A DNA stretch of 64,000 nt, taken from Deinococcus taeanensis. Its GTDB lineage: Bacteria > Deinococcota > Deinococci > Deinococcales > Deinococcaceae. Below are positions 45,768-55,826 of this stretch, one piece after another. Under the pieces are notes generated by a model. The model was given only the letters and a program-made list of their open reading frames with translations. It was not told the DNA's origin and searched no databases. Where the stretch lies: positions 1 through 64,000 of the forward strand of contig NZ_CP083457.1 of assembly GCF_020229735.1 (NCBI RefSeq), written 5' to 3'. Each line of letters begins with the position of its first letter. Within the stretch, counting starts at the first letter, position 1. Both the position numbers and the translations under genes were made by a program.

Positions 45768-46659
45768 TCCGCCCTCACCTCGTGCCTCCCGGTGGTGCCC
45801 TGCGCTGGTCCGCTCCGCTGCGCGGTCGGCGTCCGGTTCAGGGCGCTGCCCCCTTCTGGTCCTGAGCTGGGTGCCTTCCCCGGGGCTGGTTGAGGACCCT
45901 GACGTCCGGGTTCTTCGGCGGCCTGGACTTCTTCCGTGATGCGTTCAGGCGTGGCCGCCAGCGTCTTGAGGGTGCGGACCACGGCCGGGTCCCTGGGTGC
46001 CGCTTTCTGGGCGCTCATCATCGCCAACAACACGCCTCCATGTGCCGCGTGTCAATGGCGACGCAGGTGAGCAGCGCCTGCGTCGCCTCCCGCTTCGTCG
46101 ATGCCTGAACGGTCAGCCCGTCCCTGGCGTGCGTTCCGGTCCGCGTTCTCCCCGTGCCCGCAGGCGGCGCAGCGCAGCCGCGGCTGCCTGGCCCGGTTCT
46201 CCCGGCGGGTGTGGCCGCAGGGATGGCGCCGCTGAGAGGTGGCCCGGAGCTCAACGCGAACGACTTTCCCGGCCGCCCAGTCTGCCGTTCGGGGAAGGAG
46301 AATGCAGAACTGACCCCAGCCCACCGCGTGAATGCTGCGGGCCAGGTGCCCCACCCCAGCCTGCTCACGTGAAGATCGTCGTGCGCACGGCCTTCCGGCC
46401 GGGAGGTGTGGGGTGAAGACTCTGGGCTTTCTACAGGCCCCACGCGCTGTAAGGCGACTGCACGAGTCAGCTCCGTACAGTAAAATTGCTTTTTGTCGCA
46501 GCCCCTCCAGGTGCGGACCTCTCAGTGAACCTGAGGGGTCAGGCACAGAAAAGAGCCCCGACTGCTCCGCCCTGTTTGAGGGCAAGGACCCACGTCCTGG
46601 GCTGCACCTTCTCTCACGTCACCCGCTGTGTTTTCGTTCTTTTTTGAGGTTTCCGCACT
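45768..46659. other. Intergenic region with TnpB remnant
   Basis: About 890 bases. Apart from the transposase fragment on the - strand at 46124-46345, no gene is supported. The promoter of the kinase gene should be near the AT-richer stretch at 46470-46500 or at 46630-46650. Confidence 0.5.
46124..46345 (-). pseudogene. IS200/IS605-type TnpB C-terminal remnant
   Basis: The frame reads LARSIHAVGWGQF, ADWAAGKVVRVELRATSQ, then RRHPCGH, NRARQPRLRCAACGHGENADRNARQ. This is the RuvC/zinc-ribbon end of TnpB (canonical TSQxCxxCG...CxxCG..xxDxNAA). The first zinc-ligand Cys is Arg here and the rest of the protein is missing. No TnpA or clear end hairpins are seen nearby. Confidence 0.7.
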
Positions 46660-48690
46660 ATGTCCCTGATGGATCCACACATCACCTCCGACCCTGTCAT
46701 TGGGGACGCCGCTGCCCTGATGGATGAGTTGCCGCAGATTGTCTGGGTTGGGCGGGCCGACGGGTGGCCGTTGACCTTCAACCGCCAGTGGTTCGAGTAC
46801 ACCGGACTGACCCCGGAACAGACCCGCGGCCGGGGCTGGGAGGCCGGACTTCATCCCGACGACCTTCCGCGTTATCTCGCTGCGCGCCAGGCGGCAGTCA
46901 GGACTGGCGTGGCCTACGCCATCGAGTCACGTTTCCGCCGTGGTGCGGACGGCAGTTACCGCTGGCATCTGGGGCGAGCGAAACCGCTGCGTGATGAAGC
47001 GGGCCAGATTGTCCGGTGGATGGGCACCTGCACGGACATTCACGACCAGAAGGAGGGGCAGGCGGAGGCCGCTGAGCGCGAGCGTCACTTCCGCTCCCTG
47101 GTGGCCAATGTCCCCGGCGTGGTGTACCGCTGCGCACTGGACGCCAACTGGACCATGTCGTTCATCTCGGATTCGATTCAGGATCTGTGCGGCTACCCGG
47201 CGGAGGAGTTCACCCATTCCGTGGGCCGGACGTTTGCCAGCATTATTCACCCGGATGACGTGCAGGCTGTGGATCAGACGATCAACGGTGCAGTGGGCCG
47301 CGGCGTCAGCTACGACCTGGAATACCGCGTCGTCCACAAGAACGGCGAGGTGCGTTGGGTACACGAGCGCGGACGCGCGATCACAACGGGCACGGGTGAA
47401 GTCGCGTGGCTTGACGGGGTCGTGGTGGACATCACCGGACGTCACCAGGCTGAGCAGGAACGGCTGGCGCTGCTGGAACAGGTCAGGGCCGAACGCACCC
47501 TGCTGACGGACATGCTCGAGCAGATGCCCAGTGCCGTGTGGCTCGCGGAAGCCCCGAGCGGCAAGCTGTTGCTGGGCAACCGCGGGATCGAGCACCTGTG
47601 GGGCCACTCGTTTCAGCCGGCGACGGGCATTGACGACTACGCCGGGTACAGCGGCCTGCACCCTGACGGGCGGGCGGTCGAGCCGCACGAGTGGCCACTG
47701 GCCCGCGCGATTGAGCAGGGCGAAGTGGTCACGGAACAGGAGATTGACGTGGTGCGGCCGGACGGAACCCTGCGCCGCGCCGCCTTTTCCGCTGCGCCGA
47801 TCCACAATGCTGCGGGTCAGCGGGTCGCGGCGGTGGTGACCGGCACGGACATCAGTGAACGCAAACAGGCCGAGCGGGCGATCCGCGAGCTGAATGCCGA
47901 CCTGGAACGGCGGGTGGAGGCCCGCACGCGGAACCTGGTCGAAAGCCAGGCGGCCCTGCAGACGTTTGCCCGGCAGCTGGAGCTGAGTAACCGCGAGTTG
48001 CAGGACTTCGCTTCGGTGGCGTCCCACGACCTGCAGGAACCTCTCCGGAAGATCCAGGCCTTTGCCGACCGCCTCAAAACGCGGCACGCGCCGGCCCTGG
48101 GAGACGAGGGCCGGGATTACCTGGAGCGGATGCAGGCCGCCGCGTCGCGTATGCAGCGGCTGATTAATGATCTGCTGAGCTTGTCGCGGGTCACCACCCA
48201 GGCCAAGCCCTTTGTGCCGGTCGACCTGCAGGAGGTGGTCCGTGACGTCCTGCTGGACCTGGACGTCCGCATCGAGACGCTGGGCGGGCAGGTTCAGGTG
48301 CAGTCCCTGCCGGTTGTTGCTGGGGACCCCACGCAACTGCGGCAGCTCATGCAGAACCTGATCGGTAACGCCCTGAAGTTCCACGGCGCCCGCCCGCCGG
48401 TGGTGCAGGTCCGCGCCGCGCCCGACGATCAGGGGTGGCAGCTGAACATTCAGGACAACGGGGTGGGGTTCGACGAGAAGTACCTGGACCGGATTTTCTC
48501 GCCCTTTCAGCGGTTGCACGGCCGCAATGTGTTCGAGGGCACTGGGATCGGACTGACCATCTGCAGGAAGATCGTCGAGCGCCACGACGGGACCATCACG
48601 GCCACCAGTGTTCCTGACCAGGGCTCAACGTTTGTTGTGCGCCTGCCACACGCTGAAGTGCCAAAGCCGGAGGAGTTGTATGAGCCCTGA
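46660..48690 (+). CDS. Three-PAS-domain sensor histidine kinase
   Basis: 676 residues, cytoplasmic (no membrane helix). PAS1 (about 15-130; QIVWVGRADGWPLTFNRQW), PAS2 (140-268; FISDSIQDLCGYPAEEF, HPDDVQAVDQTI) and PAS3 (275-405) lead through a coiled coil to HisKA with phospho-acceptor His in ASHDLQEPLRKI. HATPase_c follows, with NLIGNALKFHG, DNGVGFDEKY and GTGIGLTICRKIVERHDG. It is of the bacteriophytochrome-like DHp type. The stop overlaps the response regulator gene, its likely partner. The ligand of the PAS domains is unknown. Confidence 0.92.
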   Translation: MSLMDPHITSDPVIGDAAALMDELPQIVWVGRADGWPLTFNRQWFEYTGLTPEQTRGRGWEAGLHPDDLPRYLAARQAAVRTGVAYAIESRFRRGADGSYRWHLGRAKPLRDEAGQIVRWMGTCTDIHDQKEGQAEAAERERHFRSLVANVPGVVYRCALDANWTMSFISDSIQDLCGYPAEEFTHSVGRTFASIIHPDDVQAVDQTINGAVGRGVSYDLEYRVVHKNGEVRWVHERGRAITTGTGEVAWLDGVVVDITGRHQAEQERLALLEQVRAERTLLTDMLEQMPSAVWLAEAPSGKLLLGNRGIEHLWGHSFQPATGIDDYAGYSGLHPDGRAVEPHEWPLARAIEQGEVVTEQEIDVVRPDGTLRRAAFSAAPIHNAAGQRVAAVVTGTDISERKQAERAIRELNADLERRVEARTRNLVESQAALQTFARQLELSNRELQDFASVASHDLQEPLRKIQAFADRLKTRHAPALGDEGRDYLERMQAAASRMQRLINDLLSLSRVTTQAKPFVPVDLQEVVRDVLLDLDVRIETLGGQVQVQSLPVVAGDPTQLRQLMQNLIGNALKFHGARPPVVQVRAAPDDQGWQLNIQDNGVGFDEKYLDRIFSPFQRLHGRNVFEGTGIGLTICRKIVERHDGTITATSVPDQGSTFVVRLPHAEVPKPEELYEP

Positions 48691-49174
48691 TCATGATCCA
48701 CACGCCGCTTCTGGCCTGCGCGCCAGGCAACCGTTCACCATCCTGATGGCGGATGACGATGAGGATGACCGGATGTTCGCGAAAGACGCCCTGACCGAGA
48801 GCCGGGTCCTCAACGACTTCCGCTGCGTGGAGGACGGCGAAGAGCTCATGGACTACCTCAGGCGCCGGGGCAAGTATGCCGAACCCGGCCGCGCGCCGCG
48901 GCCGGGACTCATCCTTCTTGATCTGAACATGCCGCGCAAGGACGGCCGCGAGGCGTTGGCTGAGATCAAGAGTGACCCGGCCCTGCGGTCAATCCCGGTG
49001 ATTGTCCTGACGACCTCCAGCGCGCAGGAGGACATCATCCGCAGCTACGATCTGGGCGTGAATTCCTTTGTGACCAAGCCGGTGACGTTCGCCTCGCTGG
49101 TCGAGGTGATGCGGGGACTGGGGCGGTACTGGATCGAGATCGTGCAGTTGCCTGACACCGACCACGGGGCCTGA
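48680..49174 (+). CDS. Single-domain response regulator (Rcp1-like)
   Basis: 164 residues from ATG 48680, with GGAGGAG upstream, overlapping the kinase gene by 11 bases. A REC domain only: acidic ADDDEDD, phospho-acceptor D in LILLDLNMPRKDG, LTTSS and K in VTKPVTFASL. No output domain, as in Rcp1 partners of phytochrome-type kinases; it probably relays phosphate to another protein, for example the following REC-GGDEF protein (inference). Confidence 0.92.
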   Translation: MSPDHDPHAASGLRARQPFTILMADDDEDDRMFAKDALTESRVLNDFRCVEDGEELMDYLRRRGKYAEPGRAPRPGLILLDLNMPRKDGREALAEIKSDPALRSIPVIVLTTSSAQEDIIRSYDLGVNSFVTKPVTFASLVEVMRGLGRYWIEIVQLPDTDHGA

Positions 49175-49176
49175 CT

Positions 49177-50562
49177 GTGGTGGAACGCGGCCTCCGGATC
49201 CTGATTGTTGATGACGATGAGGATGACTTTCTCCTCACCAGGGACCTCCTCAGGGACGTTCAGGGCTGGACGTGCCGGGTGACCTGGGCAGACGGCATCG
49301 AGACGGCGGCCGAGGAGATTGCCTCCGGTCAGTTCGACGTCTACCTGGTCGACTACCGCCTGGGTGCCCACAGCGGTCTGGACGTTCTGCAGCTGCTGAA
49401 AGCCTCGCTCCGGTCAGCCCCTGCTATTCTCCTGACCGGGGTGGACAACCGGGAGGTCGATGTCGCTGCCATGAAGCTGGGCGCCGCCGACTATCTGGTC
49501 AAGAGTGACCTCAGTACGGTGGTGCTCGAACGGAGTCTGCGCTATGCCCTGGAACGGATGCGTCTGCTCCAGGAAGTCGAGCAGGCCCGGCAGGAGATCG
49601 AGGGCCTGTTTCAGCTGTCCACAGCGCTGGAACAGGCGGGAAGTGTTCAGGATGTCATGCGGCACGCGGCGGCGTTGCTGCTCCGGCTCGCCTCAGTGGA
49701 CACGTTCCTGCTCTGGGAACTGCGTGACGAAGTGGCGGTCGTCGTGGATGGTGAGGGCGAGTCGGACGCGGGGATCGACCGGTACCGGCGTTCAGGCCTG
49801 CCGCGCTCGGATACGCCCCTCTGGAAGGCCATCGAGCAACTTGGGCCGCTGTATGCCGATGACGTCACAGCGTCCCCACACGTGCTGGAAGAGCACACGG
49901 CGTCGGGGTTCGGCAGCCTTGCTCACGTTCCCCTTGATGTCAACGGCAAGGTGTATGTGCTCTCGTTCCTGCGCCGGAAGCAACAACCCTGGCGGGACCG
50001 CGACCGGCGGTTGCTGGAAGTGGGCAGCCGCAGCATCGGTGTTGCGCTTGAACGCCGGCGCAGTCTCGAACTTCTCGCGGCGGCGGCAATGACCGACCGG
50101 CTGACCGGTCTGGGCAACCGGCGGGCGTTTGATGCGGCGCTCGACGCAGCGCTGAACAGTGCGTCCCGCCACGGGCATCCGGTCAGCGTGGCCTCGTTTG
50201 ACCTGGACGGCTTGAAAGTCATCAATGACGGCGAGGGTCATGCCCGGGGTGATGAGTTCCTCAGGGCCTTCGCGCAGGCTATGAAGGCCAGGCTCCGGCG
50301 CGAGGACCTGCTGTACCGTTTTGGTGGCGACGAGTTCGTCGCCATTTTGAACCATACCGGACCTGACGGCGCCACGGCCCTGCTGCTCCGGCTCCGCGCG
50401 GCCGTGGCGGACATTCGCGCCACGGGCTTCCCGGGGGCTGACGTCAGCGCCGGGGTTGCCAGCTTCCCGGCAGAAGCGGTGAGTGGGGGAGATCTGCTGC
50501 GGCTCAGCGACGAGAGGATGTACCAGGAGAAGCTGAGGCACCGCGCCGAGAAACGTGTCTGA
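49177..50562 (+). CDS. REC-GAF-GGDEF protein (diguanylate cyclase response regulator)
   Basis: 461 residues from GTG 49177, two bases after the response regulator stop. An N-terminal REC domain (LIVDDDEDDFLLTRDLL, YLVDYRLG, LTGVDNREVD, K in YLVKSDL) is followed by a GAF-like domain at about 145-285 and a GGDEF domain at about 290-455. That domain has MTDRLTGLGNRRAFD and the intact signature RFGGDEFVAILN, so c-di-GMP synthesis is expected. It completes a three-gene signalling unit with the PAS kinase and the Rcp1-like regulator. Confidence 0.9.
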   Translation: MVERGLRILIVDDDEDDFLLTRDLLRDVQGWTCRVTWADGIETAAEEIASGQFDVYLVDYRLGAHSGLDVLQLLKASLRSAPAILLTGVDNREVDVAAMKLGAADYLVKSDLSTVVLERSLRYALERMRLLQEVEQARQEIEGLFQLSTALEQAGSVQDVMRHAAALLLRLASVDTFLLWELRDEVAVVVDGEGESDAGIDRYRRSGLPRSDTPLWKAIEQLGPLYADDVTASPHVLEEHTASGFGSLAHVPLDVNGKVYVLSFLRRKQQPWRDRDRRLLEVGSRSIGVALERRRSLELLAAAAMTDRLTGLGNRRAFDAALDAALNSASRHGHPVSVASFDLDGLKVINDGEGHARGDEFLRAFAQAMKARLRREDLLYRFGGDEFVAILNHTGPDGATALLLRLRAAVADIRATGFPGADVSAGVASFPAEAVSGGDLLRLSDERMYQEKLRHRAEKRV

Positions 50563-51601
50563 ACCCGGAACGGCTCGTCGTGGCCGCAGAGGCGGCAGGA
50601 TGGTTCCCTGAGGGTCAGGACACCGGCCCGGCGGAGAACCGGGGGCGTCCCTTCGGGCCGGTGACGCCCGGATCACCGGTGGCTTCCCGCCGCGCCACAA
50701 CCGCCGCTGACGCAGTCCCAGGAGCGGCCTTCTCGTGAGTTCGTCCAATGCCCTGGCACCGTTCGTGGACCGGTTCACGCCCTTGCCCGCGCGGGAGAGA
50801 CTCCATGGGCCGCAGGCGCTCAGCGAACTGCCGGACGCTGAAGTCTTCCCCTGGGACCGGTGGCCCCGGTCTATGCTCACCCGGTGAAACGTTTTGGCTG
50901 TCTCATGGCCCTCTGCCCCCTGGAACCGGCGAGGGCGGGGCCTCTGCCTGCCTGCCCCTCGGCATGAGGCTCACAGTCCAGTGGAACTGCGGCGCCGCCC
51001 ATGACGGCCCTGCCCCGGAGAACGAGCCGCGTGCCGGAGAGATCGGTGAGGCCCGCGGGGCCGGTGTCACCGCCAGAAAACTGAGCAGGAAAGGGAAACT
51101 GGTGCGGGCGGATTGGCTGTGGTAAGAGAGGGCCGGCAAAGGGGCGCTGGGGTTCGATTCGCTGGCCTCTGGACTGCTGAGCCCGCAGGCGGCCTCGTCG
51201 CGTGGGGCAGCTTCCACCCCGGACCTGGGCGGCCACCGGCGCTGCGGAATGAACGGAACACTCACCTGCCTCCGGGAGACCTCGTTGACAGCCATGACGT
51301 GGGCTGGATGGCCCCGGTCTCCGCGTGAGGCGGCTCCTGCGCGCCGCGGAACTCGGGGTCACGACGGGTGCACCACCTGATGAGGCTGAAACGCACCCTC
51401 ACACGCGCGTTGCACTGCCTTCACGTCTTGTGGTTCCCGGCTCAACCCAGCTCTCCGGGCAGGGGTCCTGCCAGTCCGCGTCGTTGGGTCTTTTTCTGGT
51501 GCGGGTGCGGGCCCCGTGCGCTCCTGGAGGCAGCCGCCTTGACAGAAACAGTACATGTGTTACAATTACGCCAGAAACATAATTCCAAAGGAGTTTACGC
51601 A
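50563..51601. other. Long intergenic region with promoter at its right end
   Basis: About 1040 bases. Frames are Ala/Arg/Pro-rich and lack ribosome sites. The only clear signal is the sigma-70 promoter at 51539-51566 and the AT-rich leader after it. Confidence 0.5.
51539..51566 (+). promoter_or_regulatory. Sigma-70-type promoter of the SWIM/MoxR/VWA operon
   Basis: TTGACA (51539-51544) and TACAAT (51561-51566) with a 16-base spacer, 36 bases before the proposed TTG start, in an AT-rich stretch unlike the surrounding DNA. GTACATGT in the spacer is palindromic and could be an operator half. Confidence 0.7.
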
Positions 51602-53002
51602 TTGTCTAGTTTCCTCGACCGACTGACCGTCGACGCCGCACTGGCCCTTGCGCCAGACAGCAGCAGCGCCAAAGCTGCCCAGAAACTCGCCCGGCCCGCC
51701 GGATGGCCCACGCTGGCCCAGGACGGCGACGTCCTGTGGGGCGAATGCCAGGGAAGCGGCGCCCACCCCTACCTCGTGGGAGTGGACACCCGAACGGCCG
51801 AGGTCGCCAGTAAATGCAGCTGTCCCAGCCGGAAATTTCCCTGCAAGCACGCCCTGGGACTGCTCCTGCTGCGCGCCGCGGCGGCCGGCGAGTGGAACAC
51901 CGCCCCTCCACCTCCGGACCTGGCCAGATGGCTCGGTGGCCGCGTCGCCCGCGCCGAAAAAGCGCTCCCTCCCGAAGCTGAACCGGCCGACCCCGCTGCG
52001 CAGGCCAAGGCGCGGGCCAAAACCCAGGCGGCAAGGGACCGCAAGCGCACCGCCGGACTCGAAGAATTGCAGCTGTGGCTGAGTGACCTCATCCGCGAAG
52101 GCCTTCACGCCGCCCGCGCCCGCCCCTACAGTGACTGGGACCGGCAGGCGGCGCGGCAGATCGACGCGCAGCTTCCAGGCGTGGCCCGCCAGATCAGGCA
52201 GATACCTGAACTGCTGCACGACCAGACCGGCGAGGCGCTCACCGCTCACCTGGGACGGCTGTGGCTGCTCACCCAGGGCTGGCACCACCGGGACTCGCTG
52301 AGTGAAGTGGAACGCGCCGACCTCCTGACGGCCCTGGGCGCCCCACTTGACCGCGCCGCGCTGCCGCCGGCCGCGCCGCAGGTCTGGCAGGCTCTGGGCG
52401 CCGTTCATGAGGAGGACGGCAAGCTGACCGTACGCCGCACCTGGCTGCTGGGCGAAGGCCCTTCAGGGGCTGAAGTCCAGCTCGCCCTGCTGCTCGATTT
52501 CGCCCCCGCCGGGCAGGGGCTGCCGGCCCCACCCCCGCACGGCCAGGCCTTCACAGCGTCCGTCGCGTTTGCGCCGTCCGCCTGTGAACAGCGCGCCGTC
52601 GTTCAGGGTGAGGTCACCGCCGTGGACACGTCCCTGCCTTTTCCTGGCGGCACCCTGAGCGGCCTCCAGCGGCGGTATGCGGCGGCGCTCGCCCGGAATC
52701 CCTGGCTGGAACGGATCGGCGCGTTCGTGGGCCCGGCCTACGTCAATCTCGACCCGCCGCAACTGTGCGACGCTACGGGTGACGCGGTGCCTCTGAGCGG
52801 GCGCGTCGAGCCGGCCGACCTCTGGGCCATGCTGGCCCACGCGGAAACGGGCCTGCAGACCTACTTCGGCGAGTGGGACGGGCAGAGCTTTCTGCCTGTC
52901 GGAGCCGTCCCCGCCGGGGGGCCTGGCTCCACCCCAGCCGACGCCAGTTCAGCTCAACCGTCTGCCCGTGAGCCTGCCCCTGAGCCTGGGGTGCCTGCAT
53001 GA
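51602..53002 (+). CDS. SWIM zinc-finger protein
   Basis: About 466 residues from TTG 51602 (LSSFLDRLTVDAAL), with AAGGAG eight bases upstream and the promoter just before it. The frame is open further upstream but that part lies over the promoter. The SWIM motif reads SKCSCPSRKFPCKHALGLLLL (C-x-C...C-x-H) near residues 65-85. The rest has no recognised catalytic motif and ends in a Pro/Ala/Ser-rich tail. SWIM domains bind DNA or proteins. This gene begins a conserved-looking set with MoxR and VWA proteins; the ATGA at 52999 couples it to the next gene. Confidence 0.87.
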   Translation: MSSFLDRLTVDAALALAPDSSSAKAAQKLARPAGWPTLAQDGDVLWGECQGSGAHPYLVGVDTRTAEVASKCSCPSRKFPCKHALGLLLLRAAAAGEWNTAPPPPDLARWLGGRVARAEKALPPEAEPADPAAQAKARAKTQAARDRKRTAGLEELQLWLSDLIREGLHAARARPYSDWDRQAARQIDAQLPGVARQIRQIPELLHDQTGEALTAHLGRLWLLTQGWHHRDSLSEVERADLLTALGAPLDRAALPPAAPQVWQALGAVHEEDGKLTVRRTWLLGEGPSGAEVQLALLLDFAPAGQGLPAPPPHGQAFTASVAFAPSACEQRAVVQGEVTAVDTSLPFPGGTLSGLQRRYAAALARNPWLERIGAFVGPAYVNLDPPQLCDATGDAVPLSGRVEPADLWAMLAHAETGLQTYFGEWDGQSFLPVGAVPAGGPGSTPADASSAQPSAREPAPEPGVPA

Positions 53003-54453
53003 GCCGTGACCTGCACCAGCTCGCGGTCGTCGCCACCCGCGGCACCAGTCGAATGGAACTTCCCGCTCCCTCTGGAGCGCTGAAAGAAGCCCTCTCCAGC
53101 GTGCCCGGCGATACGCCCGAAGCCCTGCTGCTGGGCCGGGCCGCTCTCCTCGGCCTGCATGCGCGCGCGGGCGCGCCACTTGTGCCCGCCGCCGCTCCAC
53201 CACCCACGCTGCTGGCCGCCGCGGCGCGGCCGATCCCGGCGCCCCTGGCCGCACTTCTGCCGGCGCTTCACCGCACCGACCCGGAACTGGCGGCCCAGGC
53301 GCTGGGGACCGTGATGGCGCGCGGCTGGACCCTGAACGCCGCCCAGGTGCTGCGCCTGCACCACCTGGCCCCGGACCTGACGCGCCTGCTCTGGACGCTG
53401 GCGGATGTGCGCGCCCGAGCCACGCTGGACGCGCATCCTCTGCACCGACAAGCCCAGAAAGCCGAGGCAGACGCCGCCTGGACGGCGACCCTCGAAGGGC
53501 TGGCCGAGGCGCGCCGCACTGACCCTGAGCGGGCCGCGCAGCACCTGCAGGCGCTCTGGGTCAGTCAGCCGGCCGAGCAGCGCCGGGCACTGCTGGCCCT
53601 GGTGCGGCGCGACCTGCGGCCCGAAGACCGGCCTGTGCTGGACACAGCGACGCAAGACCGCTCGCACGACCTGCAGAAGCAGGCGCGGCAACTGCTCGGG
53701 CACCTGCGTGGTCCCTTGCAGGATGAACTGCTGACCGCGCTGACCCAGGCCGTCAAGGTGAGCGGACAGGCCAACAAGAAGATCACCTTCGGCGCGTTCG
53801 ATCTCCCGCCGGCGCTGGGCCGACCCCGGGCCGGGCACGCCGACGACAGTGACCTTCACCGCCTGCTGGGCGCACTGCCCACCCCGCTGATCCTGGAGAC
53901 CCTCCAGGTGAGCTGGCAGGCGCTCCTGAAAGCCGCGCGGGCGCACCACTGGTCGCTGCCCAACGAACTTCAGGAGCCCCCGGCATCCGCGCCGGATGCA
54001 CTGGCCGTGCCCCCCACTGTGGCCCACGGCCGGCTGCGCGAACTCATCAAGCAGCCGACCGTGTCTGCGCGGACACTCTGGGCCGCGGTGTGTCCACTGC
54101 AGGATCTCGGGGACCTCATGGCCCAACCCGGAGACGTCCAGACCGCCCTGCTCGGGCGGACACTGGACCTGTTTCAGCGCGAAGGCACGACCTGGGAAAC
54201 GACGCAACTGAGGGACGTCCTGGGACGCGGCCTCTGCCCTGACCTGACTGTTCCCATGCCCGCGCCCCGGCCGTTCGAGCTGCCGCCGCGCCCGACGAAG
54301 CTTCCATCGTGGCAGACCCCCGCCTCATGGGAGGACAGCCAGCGCCACGAACACGCCCGGCGCGAAGAGGCCGCCTTTGAGGCGTGGCGCGCCCTGACCC
54401 ACAGCTTCCAGGTCCGCCGTCAGTGGCGCGACACCCTCGCGGCCCACGCTTAA
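52999..54453 (+). CDS. DUF5691-like helical protein of the MoxR/VWA cluster
   Basis: 484 residues from ATG 52999 (ATGA overlap). Almost entirely helical, with repeat-like blocks (LAALLPALHRTDPELAAQALGTVMARGWTL; LLALVRRDLRPEDRPVLD; LFQREGTTWETTQLRDVLG) that resemble HEAT-type scaffolds. The family assignment to DUF5691 rests on neighbourhood and overall pattern and is tentative. A protein-interaction subunit is likely. Confidence 0.75.
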   Translation: MSRDLHQLAVVATRGTSRMELPAPSGALKEALSSVPGDTPEALLLGRAALLGLHARAGAPLVPAAAPPPTLLAAAARPIPAPLAALLPALHRTDPELAAQALGTVMARGWTLNAAQVLRLHHLAPDLTRLLWTLADVRARATLDAHPLHRQAQKAEADAAWTATLEGLAEARRTDPERAAQHLQALWVSQPAEQRRALLALVRRDLRPEDRPVLDTATQDRSHDLQKQARQLLGHLRGPLQDELLTALTQAVKVSGQANKKITFGAFDLPPALGRPRAGHADDSDLHRLLGALPTPLILETLQVSWQALLKAARAHHWSLPNELQEPPASAPDALAVPPTVAHGRLRELIKQPTVSARTLWAAVCPLQDLGDLMAQPGDVQTALLGRTLDLFQREGTTWETTQLRDVLGRGLCPDLTVPMPAPRPFELPPRPTKLPSWQTPASWEDSQRHEHARREEAAFEAWRALTHSFQVRRQWRDTLAAHA

Positions 54454-54501
54454 CCCGCTTCCCTTCACGAGCAGCATTCGTCTCAACCCAAGGAGAACCC
54501 C

Positions 54502-55590
54502 ATGACCGCCACCACCCCCGAAGTCCTGCGCCAGCACGCGGAGCACGCCTACGCCCACGAACTCGCCGCTCTGGCCGAGCACGACCGGCACCCCCGCCCG
54601 CCCATGTGGAACCTCAGCCCCCGGGCCGTCCTGACGTACCTGATGGGCGGGCAGGCCGGCGAGACCGAGATCACGCCGAAATACGTGGGTGAGCCGCGGC
54701 TGATGGAAATCGCGGTGGCGACCCTCGCCACCGACCGGGCCCTGCTGCTCCTCGGCGTGCCCGGAACCGCCAAAAGCTGGGTGAGTGAGCACCTCGCCGC
54801 GGCCATCTCGGGCAACAGCACCCTGCTGGTGCAGGGCACAGCCGGCACCGACGAGAACGCCATCCGCTACGGCTGGAACTACGCGCGGCTGCTCGCCGAG
54901 GGCCCCAGCGAAGCCGCGCTTGTGAAAAGTCCAGTGATGCACGCCATGCGCCTGGGCAAGATCGCCCGCCTCGAGGAGCTGACCCGGGTGCAGAGTGACG
55001 TGCAGGACGCTCTGATCACCATTCTGTCCGAGAAGACGCTGCCGGTGCCCGAACTGAACACCGAGGTGCAGGCGGTCAGGGGCTTTAACCTGATCGCCAC
55101 GGCCAACAACCGGGACAAGGGCGTCAACGACCTGTCCAGCGCCCTGAAACGCCGCTTCAACACGGTGATCCTGCCGGTGCCGGACAGCCTGGAGGACGAG
55201 CTGCTGATCGTGACGCGCCGGGTCGACGCCCTGGGCCGCAGCCTGGGTCTGCCCGACGCGCCCCCGGCCCTGGACGAGATCCGCCGCGTGGTGACGGTCT
55301 TCCGCGAACTCCGCGCCGGCGTGACCGAGGACGGCAAGACCAAACTCAAGTCGCCCAGCGGCAGCCTGAGTGTGGCCGAAGCCATCAGCGTGGTCACGAA
55401 CGGACTGACCCTGGCCGCCCATTTCGGTGACGGCACCCTGAGCAGCCGCGACGTGGCCTCCAGTGTCATCGGCGCCGTGGTGAAAGACCCGGTGCAGGAC
55501 CAGGCCGCGTGGAACGAATACCTGGAAACGACCATCAAGAAAAGGGCCGGCTGGAAGGAGTTCTATACGGCGTGCCGCGAGGTCAGCTGA
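54502..55590 (+). CDS. MoxR-family AAA+ ATPase
   Basis: 362 residues from ATG 54502, with AAGGAG upstream. Walker A GVPGTAKS (about 84-91), a Walker-B-equivalent segment ending LEELTR, sensor 1 LIATANNRDKGVND and the arginine-bearing LKRRFNTV. An N-terminal segment of about 60 residues precedes the core. MoxR ATPases act as chaperone-like motors with VWA partners; here the partner is the VWA protein at 58374-59648. TGATG links it to the next small ORF. Confidence 0.9.
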   Translation: MTATTPEVLRQHAEHAYAHELAALAEHDRHPRPPMWNLSPRAVLTYLMGGQAGETEITPKYVGEPRLMEIAVATLATDRALLLLGVPGTAKSWVSEHLAAAISGNSTLLVQGTAGTDENAIRYGWNYARLLAEGPSEAALVKSPVMHAMRLGKIARLEELTRVQSDVQDALITILSEKTLPVPELNTEVQAVRGFNLIATANNRDKGVNDLSSALKRRFNTVILPVPDSLEDELLIVTRRVDALGRSLGLPDAPPALDEIRRVVTVFRELRAGVTEDGKTKLKSPSGSLSVAEAISVVTNGLTLAAHFGDGTLSSRDVASSVIGAVVKDPVQDQAAWNEYLETTIKKRAGWKEFYTACREVS

Positions 55591-55826
55591 TGCCCCGCGA
55601 CGCGCTGACCCGGGCCCTGAACGACCTGCATGTGGCTGGCGGGACCCAGAGCGACCTGTTCGGCGCCAAGGGCCGTGAGCAGCTCCTGAACCCCGTGAAC
55701 AGCTCATGCCTGTCGGCCCGGCAACAGCTGGACACGGTGCAGAACCCGCACGCCATTGGCCCGGAAGGCAACACCCCGGACAAGTCCATGGGCTGGCCGG
55801 ATCACCGGCCGGGTGAGGCGACGTGA
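55590..55826 (+). CDS. Small coupled ORF between MoxR and DUF5682-like genes
   Basis: 78 residues from ATG 55590. It overlaps the MoxR stop by one base (TGATG) and the next GTG by four (GTGA), so both junctions look translationally coupled. The first 45 residues (MPRDALTRALNDLHVAG, DLFGAKGREQLL) are helical; the rest is polar and probably disordered. No family is recognised. Confidence 0.55.
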   Translation: MPRDALTRALNDLHVAGGTQSDLFGAKGREQLLNPVNSSCLSARQQLDTVQNPHAIGPEGNTPDKSMGWPDHRPGEAT

